From Rubrivivax rivuli (GTDB lineage: Bacteria; Pseudomonadota; Gammaproteobacteria; Burkholderiales; Burkholderiaceae_C): a DNA stretch of 64,000 nt. Location of the stretch: contig NZ_SACR01000001.1 in NCBI RefSeq assembly GCF_004016505.1, positions 558,001 to 622,000 of the forward strand, read 5' to 3'. Position 1 is the stretch's first letter, and each line of letters opens with the position of its first letter. Below the pieces are notes generated by a model. It was not told the origin of the DNA. It saw nothing but the letters and a program-made list of their open reading frames with translations, and did no database searches. Shown here one piece after another: positions 1 through 9,220 of this stretch. The translations under genes and the position numbers were made by a program.

Positions 1-1
1 C

Positions 2-850
2 GCGGCCACGGTGGCGCGCCTGGAGGCGCCCGTGGTCGAGATCGTCAGCAGCGCCACCGACCAGCGCGCGCAAGGCGGCACGGGCTCGCTGCAGCGGCTG
101 CTGCGCGCCTACAACCAGGAGCAGGCCACCCTGCGCCTGGCGCTGCGCGGCGTGGCGCCCTCGGCGCTGGAGACGGTGCGCGTGGAAGAACGCGACTTGG
201 CCGACCCCGCCGCGCGGGCCGCGCAGCTGAGCTTCATGGTGCCGGTGTTCGTGCTGATGGCGGTGCTGTACGGCGCGCTCAACGCAGCGCTGGACACCAC
301 GGCCGGCGAGCGCGAACGCGGGTCTCTGGAGCCCTTGCTGATGAACCCCGCGTCGCGCCTGGCGCTGGTGCTGGGCAAGTGGGGCGCGGTGGCCACGGTG
401 GGCATCCTGATCGCGGTGCTTTCGTGCCTGAGCTTCCTGCCGGCGCAGCAGCTGCTGCGCAGCGAGGCGCTGTCGGCCATGTTCCGTTTCGGCCCGCTGG
501 AGGCGGCCTGGTTCATCGGCCTGCTGCTGCCGCTGGCCGGTGCGCTGTCGGCGCTGCTGATGGCCATCGCCATCCGCTGCAAGACCTTCAAGGAGGCGCA
601 GGCCAACGCCACCATCCTGGTGCTGGCCATCTCGATGCTGCCGCTGGTGCTGGTGATGAACCAGGAAGGCACGGCACCCTGGCACCTGTGGATGCCGGCC
701 CTGGCGCAGACCACGCTGATGGGCCGTGTGCTCAAGGGCGAGGCGTTGCCGATGGCCGACCTGATGCCCTCGCTGCTGGTCTGCGGCGTGCTGACGGCGC
801 TGGCGGTGGCCTACGTGGCGCGCGTGCTGCGCAGCGCAGCGTTGAAGTGA
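2..850 (+). CDS. ABC-2 type transporter permease (NatB-like), 5' truncated
   Basis: C-terminal part of an integral-membrane ABC export permease; the reading frame is open to the window edge, so the true start lies upstream and the GTG at 11 is probably internal. Hydrophobic segments begin around LSFMVPVFVLMAVLYGAL and recur to the C terminus (about six helices). The stretch TTAGERERGSLEPLLMNP is the cytoplasmic motif after the first helix that is typical of the NatB/ABC-2 family (export of Na+ or other small substrates, paired with an ATPase). The partner ATPase would be encoded to the left of the window. It ends about 90 bp before a convergent gene, with a hairpin repeat between them. Confidence 0.9.
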   Translation, partial: AATVARLEAPVVEIVSSATDQRAQGGTGSLQRLLRAYNQEQATLRLALRGVAPSALETVRVEERDLADPAARAAQLSFMVPVFVLMAVLYGALNAALDTTAGERERGSLEPLLMNPASRLALVLGKWGAVATVGILIAVLSCLSFLPAQQLLRSEALSAMFRFGPLEAAWFIGLLLPLAGALSALLMAIAIRCKTFKEAQANATILVLAISMLPLVLVMNQEGTAPWHLWMPALAQTTLMGRVLKGEALPMADLMPSLLVCGVLTALAVAYVARVLRSAALK

Positions 851-878
851 AGGGGCGCACGCGCCGGCTCATGCCTCG

Positions 879-945
879 TGGCGTGAAATCGCCGCGAAGC
901 CTTCGCCAGCCGTACAAGGCCTTCCGGCCTTGCACGCGCCGGCTC
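879..945. repeat. Hairpin repeat between convergent genes, copy 1
   Basis: About 67 bp containing the stem CAAGGCC-TTCC-GGCCTTG (914-931). It resembles 6018-6083 in order and spacing: a GGCGnGAAnTCGC block, then a CAAGGCC/GGCCTT hairpin, then a block ending in CTCAG. Both copies separate a plus-strand gene end from a minus-strand gene end and run into the minus gene's stop codon. It could act as a bidirectional terminator or be a REP-like element. There is no T-run. Confidence 0.5.
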
Positions 946-1252
946 AGTTGAGCTGGCGCCGCAGCGCACGTGCCACCTCCTGCTGCCAGGGCAGCTGGTG
1001 CACCAGCCCGTTGAGGTAGGGCGCAGCCTGCAGGGCGGTGAGCACTTCGCCTTCTTCGCCGATGAAGCGCACGTTGCTCACCACCGACAGCGGGTCGGCC
1101 ATGGCCACCACGCCGTGCGCGATCTCGATCCAGTCCCAGGCCATGCCGGCTTCGCCCTCTGCGCCGTGTGCCATCCACAGCGTCTGGCCCGAGAAGCAGC
1201 CGGGCAGGCTGCCCGTCGGGGTGATGTGCGTGCCAAGGTGGTGAAACCGCAC
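944..1252 (-). CDS. Conserved hypothetical protein
   Basis: A 102-residue soluble protein that I do not recognise. GTG at 1252 is chosen because the protein-like composition (VRFHHLGTHITPTGSLPG) begins there; the open frame continues upstream to an ATG at 1366, but that part has poor composition and overlaps the luxR upstream region. The sequence is acidic and Trp-rich in the middle (WDWIEIAHG), with no signal peptide or membrane helix, and ends in a basic helix (QQEVARALRRQLN). It is divergent from the LuxR gene and convergent with the permease. It could be a small enzyme-associated or regulatory protein; no function is assigned. Confidence 0.6.
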   Translation of the reverse strand: MRFHHLGTHITPTGSLPGCFSGQTLWMAHGAEGEAGMAWDWIEIAHGVVAMADPLSVVSNVRFIGEEGEVLTALQAAPYLNGLVHQLPWQQEVARALRRQLN

Positions 1253-1394
1253 AGGTTTGGGCTCGGTGGCCTGCCACAATAAAGGCGGCCACGAGCGCAA
1301 AGCCCACGCCGTGGTCAAGGGGTGGACAGGTGACGAAATCATGTGTGCGTTGGGTTGCATACACACATTCTTCGTTAGCGTCCTGGCGGCGAAC

Positions 1395-1414
1395 AGCTGT
1401 AAACCCTGTCAGGG
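1395..1414. promoter_or_regulatory. Weak lux-box-like site upstream of luxR
   Basis: The 20 bp AGCTGTAAACCCTGTCAGGG keeps the CTG-N10-CAG spacing of lux boxes but matches only about 11 of 20 positions of the Vibrio lux box. It lies 51-70 bp upstream of the regulator start and could mediate autoregulation. It is much weaker than the site at 2243-2262. Confidence 0.3.
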
Positions 1415-1464
1415 CGGCGTCGCTGACGCCTTTGGGCCGGGTCTTTCGGCGGGCGAGGAGAGCA

Positions 1465-2178
1465 ATGCTCCCGGGTGGTTACTCAGCGGTGCTGCAAGCC
1501 CGCAACCGTGACGAGTTTCGCGATGAAGTGGTGCGCTTCACGCAGCAACTCGGTTTCGAGACCGTCTCGGCGGTCACGATGATCGACCACGGCCGGGGCA
1601 AGTGCGATCTCATCATGGTGGACAACACGCCCACCAGCTACGCCCAGACCTACGGCGATGCCGCCAGCGGCAAGCGCGACCCGGTGCTGCAGCACTGCCG
1701 CCGCCAGACCGTGCCCATCATCTGGAACCAGGACACCTACGTGGCCCATGGCGTGGGCGACCTCTGGGAACAGCAGGCGCAGTTCGGTTACCGCACCGGC
1801 ATCGCGATGGCGCTGCACCTGCCTGAGGGCAAGCACTTCCTGCTGGGCGTCGACCGCGACCAGCCCCTGCCCGCCGACCCCCACGAGCTGCAGCGCGTGG
1901 TGGCCGACCTGCAGCTCTTCGCGGTGCACGCGCAGGAGGCCGCCATGCGCCTGCTGCTGCCCGTGGCCCAGCAACCCGAGCGGCCCGCGCTCACGCCGCG
2001 CGAACTCGAGGCGCTGCGCTGGACCATGGAAGGCAAGACCGCCTGGGAGGTGGGCGCGGTGCTGGGCATCAGCGAGCGCACGGCGGTGCTGCACATCAAC
2101 AACGCCATGCACAAGCTGCAGTGCGTGAACAAGCACCAGGCGGTGCTCAAGGCCCTGCGGCTGGGCCTGATCGATTGA
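1465..2178 (+). CDS. LuxR-family quorum-sensing regulator (solo)
   Basis: A 237-residue regulator. The ATG at 1465 is preceded by GAGGAGAGCA, a good ribosome site; an upstream in-frame extension to 1330 has no such support. Residues about 15-150 form an acyl-homoserine-lactone-binding domain. Aligned to TraR, D72 (in RDPV), Y63 and W87 match the conserved Asp70, Tyr61 and Trp85, while the Trp57 position is Tyr59. Residues about 175-237 form the LuxR/GerE DNA-binding helix-turn-helix (LTPRELEALRWTMEGKTAWE, then ISERTAVLHINN). No luxI synthase is seen in the window, so this is a 'solo' receptor here. It is followed by a lux-box and the peptide export genes, its likely targets. Confidence 0.92.
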   Translation: MLPGGYSAVLQARNRDEFRDEVVRFTQQLGFETVSAVTMIDHGRGKCDLIMVDNTPTSYAQTYGDAASGKRDPVLQHCRRQTVPIIWNQDTYVAHGVGDLWEQQAQFGYRTGIAMALHLPEGKHFLLGVDRDQPLPADPHELQRVVADLQLFAVHAQEAAMRLLLPVAQQPERPALTPRELEALRWTMEGKTAWEVGAVLGISERTAVLHINNAMHKLQCVNKHQAVLKALRLGLID

Positions 2179-2242
2179 GCCTGGGCCTGTGGCCTGGCGC
2201 TGGGCTGAGGGCGGCCAGGGCTCCCTTGAATTTGGTCTTGCG

Positions 2243-2262
2243 ACCTGTAAGACCTGACAGTA
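2243..2262 (+). promoter_or_regulatory. Candidate lux-box of the peptide promoter
   Basis: ACCTGTAAGACCTGACAGTA matches 14 of 20 positions of the Vibrio lux box ACCTGTAGGATCGTACAGGT, including the whole left arm ACCTGTA and the right-arm core ACAG. A -10-like hexamer TCCAAT lies at 2284-2289, which puts the box centre near -43 of the implied start. This is the geometry of LuxR class II promoters, where the box replaces the -35. The peptide gene starts at 2338. Confidence 0.6.
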
Positions 2263-2337
2263 CCCCGCGCCGATGCCGGCTGCTCCAATGCTGCCAAGCG
2301 TGCGATTTCGCACGAGTCATCAGCCGGAGCTCAAGCC

Positions 2338-2556
2338 ATGCAAGCCTTCAAGAACCTGTTCGCCCGCACCCAAGTTCAAGCCGCGGCTGCCACTTCGGGC
2401 GCCGTGCAAACCACTCCTGCGCAGCCCACCGAGCTCACGCCCGAAGCCATGGCGCTGGTGGGCGGCGGCTTGCCGCGTGTCGGGGGCCTGGGTGGTTCGT
2501 CGGTGGCCCTGCCGCCGGCCGAAAGCAGCGTCACCACGCAGCCCAGCGTCAGCTGA
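2338..2556 (+). CDS. Small secreted peptide precursor with double-glycine leader
   Basis: A 72-residue precursor. GGAG lies 8 bases upstream of the ATG. Residues 32-44, ELTPEAMALVGGG, look like a double-glycine leader end with hydrophobic residues spaced as in bacteriocin/microcin leaders (L33, M38, V41, GG). Cleavage there would leave a 28-29 residue core, LPRVGGLGGSSVALPPAESS and eight more residues, rich in Gly/Ser/Pro/Val and without Cys. The gene lies directly before an HlyD protein and a C39-peptidase ABC exporter, so it is the natural substrate. Whether the product is an antimicrobial, a signal or a modified peptide cannot be told. No modification enzyme is adjacent. Confidence 0.75.
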   Translation: MQAFKNLFARTQVQAAAATSGAVQTTPAQPTELTPEAMALVGGGLPRVGGLGGSSVALPPAESSVTTQPSVS

Positions 2557-2619
2557 GCTGCGCGCCTGATTTCTTTGGTCCCATCTCAAAGCCCATCCCT
2601 CGGGGATTGAGGTGTTCGT

Positions 2620-2645
2620 GGGTCGGCGTAGCCGACCCTTTTTTT
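2620..2645 (+). terminator. Intrinsic terminator between peptide gene and export genes
   Basis: A perfect 8-bp stem GGGTCGGC / GCCGACCC with a GTA loop is followed by seven T. It ends one base before the ATG of the HlyD gene, so it can stop most transcripts after the peptide gene and let a minority read into the exporter genes. Confidence 0.82.
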
Positions 2646-2646
2646 C

Positions 2647-3894
2647 ATGGCTGATCCGCGCCCCCTGTTCAGGCCTGAAGCGGTGGAGGCCCAGCGCCTG
2701 CAGTGGCTGGGCGGGGTGCAGCTCGTTCGCCCGCCTTCATTGGCCTGGCTGACCGCGGGTGTCGTGGTGGTGGCGCTGGCGCTCGGGGCCTTTCTTTCCC
2801 TGGCGCAGTACACGCGCAAGGCCACGAGCCCTGGGGTGGTGGTGCCGGATCGGGGGCTCATCCGCCTGGTGCCTGCAGCGGCCGGCACGGTGCTCGAGCG
2901 GCGGGTGGCCGAAGGGCAGGCGGTGCGCGCGGGCGATGTGCTTTTCGTGCTGGCGCTGGAGCGCCCGCTGCTTTCGGCCGATGCCCAGGCTGTGGTGCGC
3001 CGCAGCCTGGACGAACGCCGGCGCAGCCTGGCCGAGGCCGCGGGCGCGCAGCAGGCGTTGGCGGGCACGCAGCGCGCCGCGCTGGAGCGGCGACTGGCCG
3101 CGATGGAGGGCGAGCTTGCGCAGCTTGACGTCGAGGCCGGCCTCCAGCAGCAGCGGCTGGCCATGGCCGAGCAGAACCTGGCGCGACTGCAGTCGCTGCA
3201 GGCCGACCAGTTCATCTCTGCGGCGCAGACGCAGGCCAAAGCGGAAGAGGTACTGGGCCTGAAGGTGGCCGCCCAGGGGCTGCAGCGCCAGCGCGCCGCC
3301 CTGTTGCGTGAGCGGGCCGAGCTTGAAGGCGAGCGGCGTGCGCTGCCGCTGGTGGCGGGCGCGGCTCTGGGCAGCCTGGCGCGCGACCTCGCGCAGGCCG
3401 ACCGCGACGCGGTCGAGCAGGGCGCCGAGCAGCGCCTCGTGGTGCGTGCGCCGCAGAGCGGTACGGTCAGCACGCTGCTGGCCGAGCCTGGCCAGAGCGT
3501 GTCACCCGCTTCGGCCCTGGCCACGCTGATGCCCGAAGGTGCGGTGCTGCAGGCGCAGCTGTTCGCGCCGTCCAGCGCCATCGGCTTTGTGCAGCCCGGG
3601 CAGGCGGTGCGGCTGCGCTTCGAAGCCTTCCCGTACCAGAAGTTCGGACAGCAGCCTGCGCGTGTGCTGCAGGTGTCGCGCACGCCGCTGGCGGCCAGCG
3701 AGCTGGCCGCCCTGGCCTTGCCGGCGGTGGGCGCCGGGGCCGAGCCGCTGTTCCGCATCACCGTTGCGCTGGAAGGCGAACCGGTGGCGCCGCTCAGCGC
3801 CGGCATGCGCCTGCAGGCCGACGTGCTGCTGGAAAGGCGCCGCCTGATCGAGTGGCTGTTCGAGCCGCTGCTCGGCCTGAAAGGGCGGCTGTGA
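2647..3894 (+). CDS. HlyD-family periplasmic adaptor of a peptide exporter
   Basis: A 415-residue membrane fusion protein that links an inner-membrane ABC exporter to an outer-membrane channel. It has a short cytoplasmic N terminus, one transmembrane helix at about residues 36-56 (AWLTAGVVVVALALGAFLSL), a first lipoyl half-motif around residue 85, a long Ala/Glu/Gln/Arg-rich coiled coil (about 110-230), the second lipoyl half (about 265-295) and a beta-barrel domain. The ATG directly follows the T-run of the upstream terminator and has no Shine-Dalgarno sequence; GTG at 2683 is a possible alternative. It overlaps the exporter gene by 4 bp (GTGA). No TolC-like gene is nearby. Confidence 0.93.
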   Translation: MADPRPLFRPEAVEAQRLQWLGGVQLVRPPSLAWLTAGVVVVALALGAFLSLAQYTRKATSPGVVVPDRGLIRLVPAAAGTVLERRVAEGQAVRAGDVLFVLALERPLLSADAQAVVRRSLDERRRSLAEAAGAQQALAGTQRAALERRLAAMEGELAQLDVEAGLQQQRLAMAEQNLARLQSLQADQFISAAQTQAKAEEVLGLKVAAQGLQRQRAALLRERAELEGERRALPLVAGAALGSLARDLAQADRDAVEQGAEQRLVVRAPQSGTVSTLLAEPGQSVSPASALATLMPEGAVLQAQLFAPSSAIGFVQPGQAVRLRFEAFPYQKFGQQPARVLQVSRTPLAASELAALALPAVGAGAEPLFRITVALEGEPVAPLSAGMRLQADVLLERRRLIEWLFEPLLGLKGRL

Positions 3895-5996
3895 GCAGGC
3901 GGGTGCCGGTGGTGCTGCAGTCCGAGGCCGCGGAATGCGGCCTGGCCTGCCTGGCGATGGTGGCCGGCGCGCACGGCCTGGACACCGACCTGCCCACGCT
4001 GCGCCGGCGCTTCTCGCTCTCGCTCAAGGGCGTGACGCTGGCCGAGATGGTGCGCATGGCGCACGTGCTGCAGCTCAACACACGCGCGCTGCGCGCCGAG
4101 CCGGCCGAGCTGGCCCAGGTGCAGCTGCCTTGCGTCTTGCACTGGGACCTGAACCACTTCGTGGTGCTGGTGGCGCTGCAGCGCGAGGAGGCCGTCATCC
4201 ACGACCCGGCGCGCGGCCTGCTGCGCTTGAAGCTGGCCGAGCTGTCGCGCCACTTCAGCGGCGTGCTGCTCGAACTGCTGCCTGCCGCGGGTTTCCAGCC
4301 TGCACGCGAGCGCCAGCATGTCAGCCTGCGGCAACTGCTGGGCCCGGTGCGCGGGCTCAAGCGCTCGCTGCTGCAGATCTTCATGCTGGCGTTCGCGCTG
4401 GAAGCTTTCGTGTTGCTGAGCCCGTTCTTCATGCAGTGGGTGGTGGATGGCGCGCTGGTGAGTGCCGACCGCGACCTGGTGCTGACGCTGGGCATCGGCT
4501 TCGGCTTGCTGGTGCTGGTGCAGGCGGCCACGGCCGCGGCGCGCAGCTGGGCGGTGCTGGCGCTGTCGGCCAGCCTGAACCTGCAGTGGCTGGTGAACGT
4601 CTTCGCGCACTTGCTGCGCCTGCCGGTGGCGTGGTTCGAGAAGCGCCATGCCGGCGACATCTGGTCGCGCTTCGGTGCAGTGCAGCACATCCAGCGCACG
4701 CTGACGACGAGCTTCATCGAGGCCGTGCTCGACGGCCTGCTGGTGCTGCTGACGCTGGTGATGATGCTGCTCTACAGCCCGCTGCTCACGGCGGTGGTGC
4801 TGGGCGCTGTGGCCGGCTACGGCCTGCTGCGCTGGGTCTTCTTCGGTCCGTTGCGGCGCGCGAGTGAAGAGGCGCTGGTGTTCGAGGCGCGGCAGAGCAG
4901 CCACTTCCTGGAATCACTGCGCGGCGTGCTGGCCATCAAGCTCTTCAATGCACAGGGTGAGCGGCAATCGCGTTTCGCGAGCCTGGTGGTGGAGACCATG
5001 AACGCACAGCTCACGGTGCGCAAGCTGGAGCTGGTGTTCACGGTGCTGCACCGGCTGCTCTTCGGGCTGGAGCGCGTGGCCGTGGTGTGGCTGGGGGCGC
5101 TGCTGGTCATCGACCAGCGGCTGTCGCTGGGCATGCTGTTCGCGTTCGTCGCCTACAAGGAGACCTTCGCGGCGCGTGTGAGTGCGCTGGTCGACAAGGC
5201 CGTCGACCTGAAGATGCTGCGCCTGCAGGGCGAACGCCTGGCCGACATCGTGCTGACCGCGCCCGAGCTGGAGGCCGAAGCCCCCGAAGCACAGCGGCCC
5301 CTCGATGGCAGCCTGGAACTGCGCGACCTGCGTTTCGCCTACGCCGATGGCGAACCCGAGGTCTTGCGGGGCGTGAACCTGCGCATCGAGCCCGGGGAGA
5401 GCGTGGCCATCGTCGGGCCCTCAGGCTGTGGCAAGACCACCTTGCTCAAGCTGATGCTGGGCGTGCACGCGCCCACTGCAGGGCAGGTGCTGGTGGGTGG
5501 GGTGCCGCTGGGTCGCGCCGGGCTGCATGCCTGGCGCGAGCACGTGGGCGTGGTGATGCAGGACGAGCCGCTGTTCTCGGGCAGCCTGCTCGACAACATC
5601 AGCTTCTTCAGCCCCGAGCCCGATGCCGCCTGGGCGCAGGAATGTGCGCGCCTGGCCTGCGTGCACGACGAGATCGCGGCCATGCCCATGGGCTACCACA
5701 CGCTCATTGGCGACATGGGCGCGGCCCTGTCGGGCGGGCAGAAGCAGCGCCTGCTGCTGGCGCGGGCGCTGTACAAGCGGCCGAAGATCCTGCTGCTGGA
5801 CGAGGCCACGAGTTCATTGGACGTCGAGCGGGAGAGAGCGGTCAATCAGGCCATCCGCCACCTGGCCTTGACGCGCGTGATCGTGGCGCACCGGCCCGAG
5901 ACCATCCAGTCGGCCGGCCGCGTGGTGGCGCTGCACGAGGGACGCGTCGCGCAAGATCTGCGCAGCGTGCCGGCCGCGGGCGCACCCGCAGGCTGA
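3891..5996 (+). CDS. Peptidase-containing ABC exporter (C39 domain, PCAT)
   Basis: A 701-residue bifunctional transporter that cleaves double-glycine leaders and exports the product. The start at GTG 3891 overlaps the HlyD stop (GTGA) and has AAAGGG upstream; a longer GTG start at 3852 is possible. The C39 peptidase occupies residues 1-140 with Q10, catalytic C16 (AECGLACLAM), H89 (NHFVVL) and D105 (HDPARG), so it looks active. The transmembrane domain covers about 160-430. The ATPase domain has GPSGCGKTT (Walker A), LSGGQKQR (signature), ILLLDEATSS (Walker B) and an AHR switch. It belongs to the CvaB/microcin exporter type and works with the HlyD partner. Confidence 0.95.
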   Translation: MSRRVPVVLQSEAAECGLACLAMVAGAHGLDTDLPTLRRRFSLSLKGVTLAEMVRMAHVLQLNTRALRAEPAELAQVQLPCVLHWDLNHFVVLVALQREEAVIHDPARGLLRLKLAELSRHFSGVLLELLPAAGFQPARERQHVSLRQLLGPVRGLKRSLLQIFMLAFALEAFVLLSPFFMQWVVDGALVSADRDLVLTLGIGFGLLVLVQAATAAARSWAVLALSASLNLQWLVNVFAHLLRLPVAWFEKRHAGDIWSRFGAVQHIQRTLTTSFIEAVLDGLLVLLTLVMMLLYSPLLTAVVLGAVAGYGLLRWVFFGPLRRASEEALVFEARQSSHFLESLRGVLAIKLFNAQGERQSRFASLVVETMNAQLTVRKLELVFTVLHRLLFGLERVAVVWLGALLVIDQRLSLGMLFAFVAYKETFAARVSALVDKAVDLKMLRLQGERLADIVLTAPELEAEAPEAQRPLDGSLELRDLRFAYADGEPEVLRGVNLRIEPGESVAIVGPSGCGKTTLLKLMLGVHAPTAGQVLVGGVPLGRAGLHAWREHVGVVMQDEPLFSGSLLDNISFFSPEPDAAWAQECARLACVHDEIAAMPMGYHTLIGDMGAALSGGQKQRLLLARALYKRPKILLLDEATSSLDVERERAVNQAIRHLALTRVIVAHRPETIQSAGRVVALHEGRVAQDLRSVPAAGAPAG

Positions 5997-6017
5997 CAAG
6001 GCGGGGTCAGCCCTCTG

Positions 6018-6083
6018 GCGCGAAGTCGCGGTCGGGCCTCTTGCAGGCGTGCAAGGCCCTGAGGCCTTCCACGTCAGGCCTCA
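6018..6083. repeat. Hairpin repeat between convergent genes, copy 2
   Basis: The counterpart of 879-945. The hairpin AAGGCC-CTGA-GGCCTT lies at 6053-6068, flanked by GGCGCGAAGTCGC on the left and a block ending CTCAG on the right. It separates the exporter gene from the convergent DUF2892 gene. Confidence 0.5.
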
Positions 6084-6275
6084 GCCCGACTTGCGCACGC
6101 GGAAGCCGAGCAGTGCGTACATCGGGCAGCGCGCAAGGCTTGCCGTGAGCAGCATCACCAGGCCCACGACCCAGGCCCAGCCGCCCACTTTGCCGCTGAT
6201 GGCAAAGGCGATCAGGAACAGCCCCAGCAGGATACGGAAGACGCGGTCGTAACCCGACATGTTCTTGGCGATCAT
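6081..6275 (-). CDS. DUF2892 small membrane protein
   Basis: A 64-residue inner-membrane protein with two hydrophobic helices (FRILLGLFLIAFAISG and WAWVVGLVMLLTASL) followed by the RCPMYALLGF motif typical of the DUF2892 family (YgaP-like membrane module). The N terminus MIAKNMSGYDRVFR matches the usual family start and the length is normal. The family is widespread and its exact role is unknown; some members are fused to rhodanese domains. It is a single gene with about 230 bp of non-coding DNA upstream. Confidence 0.85.
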   Translation of the reverse strand: MIAKNMSGYDRVFRILLGLFLIAFAISGKVGGWAWVVGLVMLLTASLARCPMYALLGFRVRKSG

Positions 6276-6509
6276 GGTGTGGTCTCCAGGCAGTGTGTTC
6301 GTGGCCCGCGCGCAAGCGGGTGGGCCGTGGCAAGGATGAAGGACGCGGCCCCCTCACTGCCGGCGCCGCGCCCCGATTCTGCCGCCAGACCGGGCCCGGG
6401 GCGAGGACCCGGGTCACTCAGTGCTTCTTTTCGACACGCGGTTTCAGGGCGCGGGCACTCGGCGCTTGCTGCGCACGTGCCGTGCCGGGTTGCAGCGCGG
6501 CATGTGCCA

Positions 6510-6776
6510 TCACGGCGTGGCTGGGGGTTGCGTCTGGGCTTCCAGGCGCAGCAGCCAGGCCATGGCGTGCACGCGGTCGGGCCCGCACATCTCTGCGCTG
6601 GGCGCCAGGGAGGCGCAAACGGCCGGGCGTTCGGGCCGGCCGAACACCCGGCAGCGTGCGTCGTTGTCCAGTTGCACGCATCGAATGCCCGCCGGCTTGC
6701 CCTGCGGCATGCCGGGGATGGGTGAAGTGATCGAAGGCGCGGTGCAGCACGCGCCGCAGCCAGGTCGGCAATCCAT
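6510..6776 (-). CDS. YkgJ-family cysteine-cluster protein
   Basis: An 88-residue protein of the UPF0153/YkgJ family with CRPGCGACC at the N terminus, then SSPIPGMP-like [32 protein letters not shown] and MCG. The spaced cysteines suggest metal or Fe-S binding; the function is unestablished. ATG at 6776 fits the family's conserved start (MDCRPGC). An in-frame ATG at 6800 and a longer open frame exist but lack a ribosome site. It is divergent from the DUF2061 gene, with about 95 bp between the starts. Confidence 0.82.
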   Translation of the reverse strand: MDCRPGCGACCTAPSITSPIPGMPQGKPAGIRCVQLDNDARCRVFGRPERPAVCASLAPSAEMCGPDRVHAMAWLLRLEAQTQPPATP

Positions 6777-6871
6777 GGCCGCCGATGCTATCGCTGCCAT
6801 CGGCACAAGCCATGCTGCGGCAGCCCGGGGGTCTGCACAATTCAAACAGGAATCATTCTCAAAGAGGTGGC

Positions 6872-7120
6872 ATGGTGGCCAAGTCGGCAACATTCGGCGT
6901 GATGCACCTGGGCATCGCTTTCGGCGTCAGTTTTGTCCTGATGGGCAGCGTTGCGATCGCCGGCGCCATCACCCTCGTCGAGCCGGTGGTGAACACCGTG
7001 GCGCACTACTTTTTCGACCGCTGGTGGGCCCGGCGCGAGCGGCGCCAGCAGGCCGCAGCAGCGGCTGCCGCCGTGTGGAGTGTCGCGCCCGGCGCGAATT
7101 CTGGCGCCGCGCCGGCCTGA
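6872..7120 (+). CDS. DUF2061 membrane protein
   Basis: An 82-residue protein with a well-placed ribosome site (AAAGAGGTGG) before the ATG at 6872. It has a conserved amphipathic N terminus ([18 protein letters not shown]), two hydrophobic helices and the HYFFDRWW motif of the DUF2061 family. The C terminus is Ala-rich. Inner-membrane location is expected; the function is unknown. It lies about 110 bp before mnmG. Confidence 0.8.
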   Translation: MVAKSATFGVMHLGIAFGVSFVLMGSVAIAGAITLVEPVVNTVAHYFFDRWWARRERRQQAAAAAAAVWSVAPGANSGAAPA

Positions 7121-7158
7121 GCGTGGCGCTGGTGGCTGCTGGCCGCCAGGAAGGCCCG

Positions 7159-7164
7159 TAAAAT
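7159..7164 (+). promoter_or_regulatory. -10 element of the mnmG promoter
   Basis: TAAAAT at 7159-7164 is one of the few AT-rich hexamers in this region and lies 67 bp before the mnmG start. No convincing -35 is seen at the usual distance. Confidence 0.4.
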
Positions 7165-7230
7165 CAAGGGCTTGCGCGCGGTCTGGCCGGTCTTGGCCCG
7201 GCCGCGCTCGGCTTTTTCCAGAGGTCTTCC

Positions 7231-9216
<1,986 letters not shown>

Positions 9217-9220
9217 GCGC

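Noticed and set aside
2273..2569. 98-codon frame overlapping the double-glycine peptide gene
   Set aside because: It has no ribosome site, poor composition and a different frame from the peptide with the recognisable leader.
6418..6840. 140-codon minus-strand frame overlapping the YkgJ gene
   Set aside because: It shares the region with the cysteine-cluster protein, which has clear family motifs in another frame.
6848..6862. Possible Fur-box-like AATCATTCTC upstream of the DUF2061 gene
   Set aside because: Only a short partial match to the Fur consensus and no iron-related gene nearby.
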